Source of the DNA: Oxalobacteraceae bacterium
GTDB lineage: Bacteria; Pseudomonadota; Gammaproteobacteria; Burkholderiales; Burkholderiaceae_D
Reading direction: 5' to 3'
NCBI GenBank assembly: GCA_021298975.1
Contig: JAJTGC010000037.1
Coordinates: 1-39,521, forward strand
DNA: 39,521 nucleotides
Every line of letters starts with the position of its first letter. Position 1 is the stretch's first letter. Both the position numbers and the translations under genes were made by a program. This document shows positions 35,346-39,521 of the stretch, one piece after another. The notes under the pieces were generated by a model, which was not told where the DNA came from, did no database searches, and saw nothing but the letters and a program-made list of their open reading frames with translations.

Positions 35346-36119
35346 TTACTTTTCCGGGGCTTCCTTGGGCGCCGCTGGCTTTGCCGGTGCGTTGGCGTCC
35401 GCCTTGGGCTGTGCACTGGGCTCCGGATTCGCAGCAGGCACCGGCGCTGCTTTGGCACCTGCTGCAGCGGGCTTCTCCTTGTCCTCTGCCTGCTTGGGAA
35501 TGAATTTCTTTGCCTCGTCCTCATCAATGTATTCAAACAGCAAGACCACTTTATTGATCTTGCTGGCGGCATTGCGGGCCACTTCTCCAGCCAACTTCGC
35601 TTCTCTCTCGGTCACCCGGCCCATCAGATAAACGACACTGCGGTCGGTGTGTACCTTGAACGCATTCACATACAAGTCATGGGTATCGATGATCGCCGCC
35701 TTCACTCTGCCGGTGATCAACGCATCATTCGAACGCACGCCGACGCTGGATACAGGTGCGATAGCCAGATCGTTTTCTATCGCTTTTATACCGGGAAGCG
35801 TTTCGATCTGTTTTTGTACTTCAGCCTTCATTTTTTCATCGGCCACCTCACCGGTCAGCAGCACCATACGGTTGTAGCTGCTGACGGCAACCCGGCCTCT
35901 ATCTCCGGTAATTTTGGTGGCACGGCCCGTGGCCTTGAGCTCAATGGCAGCATCGTCGGTTTGGGAACCCAGCGTGCGCCGGTCCGATGCCATCAAGGCA
36001 CCCGCGACCGTACCACCCACCATCAGCGGAACGCAAGCCTGCAAGCTGAGCAGCAGTGTGGCGCCAAGCGCAAGGGTAGACAAACCGCGGTACACACGCG
36101 CTTGAAAAACTGGTCTCAT
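35346..36119 (-). CDS. dolP: BON-domain outer-membrane lipoprotein (DolP/YraP-like)
   Basis: A 257-residue lipoprotein. The lipobox is LSLQAC with the lipidated Cys at about 29. Two BON domains follow (about 68-120 and 130-195), with [11 protein letters not shown] and [10 protein letters not shown]. The C-terminus is a long Ala/Pro/Glu/Lys tail. DolP keeps the outer-membrane barrier intact and sits at division sites in E. coli. The gene order yraN-diaA-dolP next to rsmI mirrors E. coli yraN-diaA-yraP. The start overlaps the diaA stop by 4 bp. Confidence 0.92.
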   Translation of the reverse strand: MRPVFQARVYRGLSTLALGATLLLSLQACVPLMVGGTVAGALMASDRRTLGSQTDDAAIELKATGRATKITGDRGRVAVSSYNRMVLLTGEVADEKMKAEVQKQIETLPGIKAIENDLAIAPVSSVGVRSNDALITGRVKAAIIDTHDLYVNAFKVHTDRSVVYLMGRVTEREAKLAGEVARNAASKINKVVLLFEYIDEDEAKKFIPKQAEDKEKPAAAGAKAAPVPAANPEPSAQPKADANAPAKPAAPKEAPEK

Positions 36120-36709
36120 TCCGCATCTCCTCCAAAAAGTGCGACATCAATGCCATCGCAAAAACAATGAATAATCAATAAATGAACTTCCTGAATCCGA
36201 GCCATGCGGTCATCCGGTACACAAACATGTACATCGGCGTCGTTCAGCGAAGCGGCAATGGCACCGCCGCCTTGGCCGGTAAGCGCCACGACGCGCATGT
36301 CTCGTTCCTGCGCAGTCTCGATGGCGGCAATCACATTCGCCGAATTGCCGGAGGTCGAAATCGCCAAAAGCACATCACCGGCCTGCCCATAAGCCTGTAC
36401 CTGCTTGGAAAAGATCTCGGCAAAACTGTAATCATTGCCGATCGCAGTCAGTATGGAGGGATCGGTTGACAAGGCCAGCCCCGGCAGCGGCAGACGCTCA
36501 CGCTCGAAACGACCGACCAATCCAGCAGCAAAATGCTGCGCGCAGGCTGCAGAACCGCCATTGCCACAGGCCAGAATGCGGTTGCCATTCGAGAGCGCAG
36601 AGAACATCAGCTCGACGGCTTCGGCAATCGGATGCGCGAGCTCGGTGGCCGCCTGGATCTTCAGTTCGGCGCTTTCATTGAAGTGTCCAATAATGCGTTG
36701 CTTGCTCAT
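36116..36709 (-). CDS. diaA: SIS-domain DnaA-associated protein DiaA
   Basis: A 197-residue SIS-fold protein related to phosphoheptose isomerase (GmhA). Motifs include [32 protein letters not shown], and [18 protein letters not shown]. The zinc ligand His and the Gln/His of the last motif are kept, but the catalytic Glu of GmhA (E65 in E. coli, in HFAEELTG) is a Gly here (HFAAGLVG). That speaks for DiaA, which binds DnaA to time replication, rather than an active isomerase. The yraN-diaA-dolP context agrees. It overlaps dolP by 4 bp. Confidence 0.88.
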   Translation of the reverse strand: MSKQRIIGHFNESAELKIQAATELAHPIAEAVELMFSALSNGNRILACGNGGSAACAQHFAAGLVGRFERERLPLPGLALSTDPSILTAIGNDYSFAEIFSKQVQAYGQAGDVLLAISTSGNSANVIAAIETAQERDMRVVALTGQGGGAIAASLNDADVHVCVPDDRMARIQEVHLLIIHCFCDGIDVALFGGDAE

Positions 36710-36778
36710 TCTGGCACAGATTATAAGAGGAAGTCAGGTTGAGAGCTTGTCTGGCTTGGAGAAGTGCCAAGCGATCGC

Positions 36779-37168
36779 TCAGGAAGCCGAGAGGCGTATA
36801 TTTTTCATCCATTGCAGATCATCGCCGTCAATCGCCACCAGGTCGAAACGGCAGAGCGGCGGCTTTCGAAACCTGAGCAGGTAGAAAGCGGCACTGCGCC
36901 ACAGGCGTTGCTGTTTCATAGGGCCGACGCTGGCAGCAGCGCCGCCAAAACGCCGATCTTTACGTGAGCGGACTTCGATAAAGATCAGCATGTGCGCATC
37001 TCGCATGATCAAATCAATTTCACCTGTGCGACAGCGAAAATTTTTTTCGACCAGCGTCAGGCCTTGCTGTGACAGAAAAGCCAGTGCTCTCGCTTCGGCA
37101 TCCCGACCAAGCGACACGGCAGTGGTCCGCCGCGCATCAGGCGCAGCCGGCATCGCAACGGGCTCCAT
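36779..37168 (-). CDS. YraN/UPF0102 family endonuclease-like protein
   Basis: A 129-residue protein from ATG 37168; a GTG at 37177 and a second ATG at 37153 are alternatives. The family signature is clear: GRDAEARALAFLSQQG, NFRCRTGEIDLIMRD, and FIEVRSRKDRRFGGA, a PD-(D/E)XK-like arrangement with the catalytic ExK varied to E-x-R. Members are predicted Holliday-junction-type nucleases, with no proven role. It is divergent from rsmI and upstream of diaA. Confidence 0.92.
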   Translation of the reverse strand: MEPVAMPAAPDARRTTAVSLGRDAEARALAFLSQQGLTLVEKNFRCRTGEIDLIMRDAHMLIFIEVRSRKDRRFGGAAASVGPMKQQRLWRSAAFYLLRFRKPPLCRFDLVAIDGDDLQWMKNIRLSAS

Positions 37169-37182
37169 GACGCACACTTTTG

Positions 37183-37188
37183 TACAAT
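37183..37188 (+). promoter_or_regulatory. Candidate -10 box for rsmI
   Basis: TACAAT at 37183-37188, within TTTTGTACAATAG, lies in the divergent gap between yraN and rsmI. It matches the -10 consensus at 5 of 6 positions. The -35 position is poor. Transcription would start near 37195 and leave a leader of about 54 nt. Confidence 0.35.
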
Positions 37189-37248
37189 AGGGCAGCCCGG
37201 ATCAGACCGACCCGCAACGTTTCATTCATTTTCCAGTCTCCCTCCTCC

Positions 37249-38094
37249 ATGGACTCATCGGCCAACGCTGCTTTCATCGCACGAATTACCGCACTCGCCG
37301 GTGAACTCGAACAGCAAAGTTTTCCGGACAGCGCATTATATGTAGTGGCTACCCCCATTGGAAACCTGGGTGATATCAGCCTGCGTGCATTGAAAGTATT
37401 GTCGCTATGCGCTGCGATCGCCTGCGAAGATACGCGCAAGACGCGGCAATTGCTTGCCCGCCTGAATATTGACAAGCCTCTCCTGGCCGCACACCAACAT
37501 AACGAGAGGGAGGTGGCGGATAAAATCATTCGGCGCTTGCAGGCAGGAGAGCGCATTGCCTTGGTCTCGGATGCCGGTACACCGGCAATTTCCGACCCGG
37601 GTGCGCGCATTGTCGATGCGGTAAGCCGCGCTGGATTACGCGTGATACCGATTGCCGGCGTGTCGGCAGCGGTTGCCGCCTTGTCCGTCTCCGGCCTGAT
37701 CGCTGATCAGTTCCACTTCATCGGTTTTTTGCCAACGCGCGACAAGCAACGCGAGACGATTCTGAGTTCACTGAAAGATTCGGCAGCAACGCTGGTGTTT
37801 TACGAAGCGCCCCACCGCATTGTTGAGGCCATTGACGCAATGACGCGCATTTTCGAACCGAGCCGGCGGGTGGTCATTGGACGAGAACTATCCAAGGTTT
37901 TCGAACAAATACATCGTTGCCCACTTTCGGAAGCCGCGCATTGGGTGGCCTCCGATCCAAATCACCAGCGCGGAGAATTTGTTGTGCTGATTGAAGCGGC
38001 TGCCGCAATCGATAACGATGGGCTCAATGAGGCGATACGTGTGCTCGATATTCTGCTGGAAGAATGCAGTGTCAGTCAGGCAGCAGCACCCTGA
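37249..38094 (+). CDS. rsmI: 16S rRNA (cytidine1402-2'-O)-methyltransferase, C-terminally truncated
   Basis: RsmI 2'-O-methylates C1402 of 16S rRNA in the decoding centre. From ATG 37249 the product has 281 residues. The SAM-dependent core is complete: LYVVATPIGNLGDIS, ACEDTRKTRQLL, LVSDAGTPAISDPG, and FYEAPHRIVE. The C-terminal domain stops abruptly at SVSQAAAP, where homologues continue with a conserved stretch of the type KLAA-x-LTG-x-KK-x-ALY for about 25-30 residues. The stop lies inside the antiparallel end of rlpA (19 bp overlap). Both genes look cut at one junction near 38085. Activity may be impaired. Confidence 0.9.
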   Translation: MDSSANAAFIARITALAGELEQQSFPDSALYVVATPIGNLGDISLRALKVLSLCAAIACEDTRKTRQLLARLNIDKPLLAAHQHNEREVADKIIRRLQAGERIALVSDAGTPAISDPGARIVDAVSRAGLRVIPIAGVSAAVAALSVSGLIADQFHFIGFLPTRDKQRETILSSLKDSAATLVFYEAPHRIVEAIDAMTRIFEPSRRVVIGRELSKVFEQIHRCPLSEAAHWVASDPNHQRGEFVVLIEAAAAIDNDGLNEAIRVLDILLEECSVSQAAAP

Positions 38095-39050
38095 CTTTGC
38101 ACGACTTCCGGCTGCGGCAAGTCTTGCGGCCATGTGGATAGCAAACGCTCACGCATCGATACCGCATTCTGCTGTTGCGAGAAGGCGCCGACCTGCAGGA
38201 AAAATCCGCCTGCCTCCGCGGCCACAGAAGACGCGGCCGGGGCATTCACCGGGCGGGCGGTTACGTCGATGTCATCAGCCATAGCCGGCTTTGAAGCAAG
38301 GCCAGCGTCCGTACGGCGTGAAGCTTGCAGACGCTTGATTTCGTCCGGCAGCAGCCGCTCGACTTCAAGCTCCGCGCTGCCATTTTGCACATAACCGAGC
38401 TTCAAAGCGGCAGTATAGGAAAGGTCGATAATGCGTGACGAATGAAAGGGGCCACGATCATTGATACGAACAATGACCAGTTTTCCATTGCGCATATTGG
38501 TGACGCGTGCGTAGGACGGTATCGGCAGCGTCGGATGCGCTGCAGTCATCTTGTACATATCGTAGATTTCACCTGATGCCGTACGCTGCCCATGAAATTT
38601 CTTTCCGTACCAGCTGCCTATGCCACGCTGTACGAACGGACGATTGTCGGTAATGGGCACATAGGTCTGATCAAAAATCGTGTAGGGTCGGCTTGGCCCC
38701 TTGGCATAAGGCTCGATGCGGGGCTCGGCATCGGGTGTATCCAGCAAGCCCTCGGGAATACGCTCATCTGGCCCATCGTCCTGATAGTAACCCCCGGATT
38801 TTCTGGCTGTCGAGGTGGACGGTGGTTGCACTACCGACGGCGACGTGCTGGTGGTCTTGTCGCTCGATGGCACCGTGACTCTCTTTTCAGGGGGCCGCTT
38901 GCGAACGACCGGTGCTCCACGATCGGATTCGCTTGATTCGGACAAATCAATCGTGGTGCAAGCACTGAACAGCGTCGTTGCAAAAAGCAGAAATCCCACG
39001 CCACGCCCGCACGAGCAGAAAAGATGGCTGAGGCGGAGAGCTCGGTGCAC
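38076..39050 (-). CDS. rlpA: RlpA septal lytic transglycosylase, SPOR domain truncated
   Basis: RlpA is an outer-membrane lipoprotein that cuts glycan strands lacking stem peptides at the septum. The lipobox is LFSAC. The catalytic double-psi barrel (about 138-235) shows GSWYGKKFHGQRTASGE and IVRINDRGPF with the catalytic Glu and Asp. A SPOR domain begins at GGFFLQVGAFSQQQNA but ends after VVQSQG plus three Ala, about 35-40 residues short of the usual YRVRVGP half. The stop lies inside rsmI. I use the GTG at 39050 (324 residues); a TTG at 39056 is possible. rodA lies just upstream. Confidence 0.9.
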   Translation of the reverse strand: MHRALRLSHLFCSCGRGVGFLLFATTLFSACTTIDLSESSESDRGAPVVRKRPPEKRVTVPSSDKTTSTSPSVVQPPSTSTARKSGGYYQDDGPDERIPEGLLDTPDAEPRIEPYAKGPSRPYTIFDQTYVPITDNRPFVQRGIGSWYGKKFHGQRTASGEIYDMYKMTAAHPTLPIPSYARVTNMRNGKLVIVRINDRGPFHSSRIIDLSYTAALKLGYVQNGSAELEVERLLPDEIKRLQASRRTDAGLASKPAMADDIDVTARPVNAPAASSVAAEAGGFFLQVGAFSQQQNAVSMRERLLSTWPQDLPQPEVVQSQGAAA

Positions 39051-39057
39051 GTGCAAA

Positions 39058-39521
39058 TCAGGTCTGAACCAGTTTGCGATGACGCTGAATACTCATCAGC
39101 GTACCGACACCCAGGCTGAGGGTGACGAAGGCCGTGCCGCCATAGCTCACGAAGGGTAGCGGTACACCGACTACCGGCAAAATGCCGCTGACCATACCCA
39201 TATTCACAAAGACATAGGTAAATATCGACAGGGTCAAAGCACCCGCCAGCAGACGTGCAAAAAGTGTTGGTGCATTCGCTGCAATGATCAGGCCGCGACC
39301 AATCAACAGCAGATACAGTACAAGCAGGACACCATTGCCCAGCAATCCGAACTCTTCGGAAAACACAGCGCAGATGAAGTCGGTTGTACGTTCAGGAATG
39401 AATTCCAGGTGAGACTGCGTGCCGTTGAGCCACCCCTTGCCAATCAGTCCGCCCGAACCGATGGCAATAGTGGACTGAATAATGTGAAAACCTTTACCCA
39501 AGGGATCTGAAGTAGGATCAA
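39058..39521 (-). CDS. rodA: Rod-shape-determining peptidoglycan glycosyltransferase RodA, 3' part only
   Basis: The C-terminal 154 residues or so of a SEDS-family protein; the gene continues beyond the window. [55 protein letters not shown] and [25 protein letters not shown] are typical of RodA rather than FtsW. Three to four membrane segments are visible. RodA polymerises glycan strands for side-wall growth. Its stop is followed directly by rlpA, the usual rodA-rlpA pair. Confidence 0.95.
   Translation of the reverse strand, partial: DPTSDPLGKGFHIIQSTIAIGSGGLIGKGWLNGTQSHLEFIPERTTDFICAVFSEEFGLLGNGVLLVLYLLLIGRGLIIAANAPTLFARLLAGALTLSIFTYVFVNMGMVSGILPVVGVPLPFVSYGGTAFVTLSLGVGTLMSIQRHRKLVQT

Noticed and set aside
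36116..36709. Annotation as active phosphoheptose isomerase GmhA
   Set aside because: The catalytic Glu position is Gly, and the neighbours are yraN and dolP rather than LPS genes.

Overview
This 39.5 kb window reads as chromosome of a betaproteobacterium, most likely Burkholderiales and perhaps close to Oxalobacteraceae. The evidence is a set of gene neighbourhoods typical of that group: a two-STAS protein followed by hslVU; rhodanese-grxC-secB-gpsA divergent from gpmA-envC-ctpA-moeB; slmA-pyrimidine nucleotidase-argB; birA-coaX-SPOR; dacA-ybeD-lipB-lipA; and yraN-diaA-dolP divergent from rsmI. Coding density is high. I see no rRNA, tRNA, CRISPR array, transposase, integrase or phage gene.

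Layout. 154-2603 (+): a small exported protein and a ZnuD-like TonB-dependent receptor. 2712-6171 (+): a good sigma70-type promoter, a two-STAS protein, the HslVU protease and a small basic ORF. 6200-17303 (-): a type II secretion operon in the order gspG-H-I-J-K-L-M-N-D-E-F-C, tightly overlapped, with no prepilin peptidase gene in view. 17415-19962 (-): gpsA (broken), an SH3-like exported protein, secB, grxC and a membrane rhodanese. 20061-24492 (+): gpmA, envC, ctpA and a moeB/thiF-type E1 enzyme. 24554-26714: a REP-like inverted repeat, slmA (broken), a HAD nucleotidase and argB on the minus strand. 26890-31554: a Cys-rich CWC protein (+), then the SPOR protein, coaX and birA (-), then a VanZ-family protein, a 2Fe-2S ferredoxin and an alpha/beta hydrolase (+). 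31614-34653 (+): dacA-ybeD-lipB-lipA. 34688-37168 (-): a TlpA-like thioredoxin, dolP, diaA and yraN. 37249-38094 (+): rsmI. 38076-39521 (-): rlpA and the 3' part of rodA, which runs off the window.

How the genes work together. Much of the window serves the envelope: export (SecB, T2SS), wall synthesis and remodelling (RodA, DacA, RlpA, EnvC, CtpA), outer-membrane upkeep (DolP) and metal uptake. The remainder is housekeeping: lipoate, biotin, CoA, arginine, glycolysis and HslVU proteolysis.

The most notable observation is not a new system but three clean lesions in otherwise intact sequence. gpsA lacks about 45 codons and is frameshifted at about 17577. slmA lacks about 65-85 codons and is frameshifted at about 24801. 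The convergent rsmI and rlpA both lose their C-terminal ends at one junction near 38085. That last junction also separates rodA-rlpA from dacA-ybeD-lipB-lipA, which commonly form one co-directional cluster in proteobacteria. The 31.6-38.1 kb block is therefore probably inverted or misjoined. These points are either real gene decay and rearrangement or assembly faults; reads across the junctions would decide.
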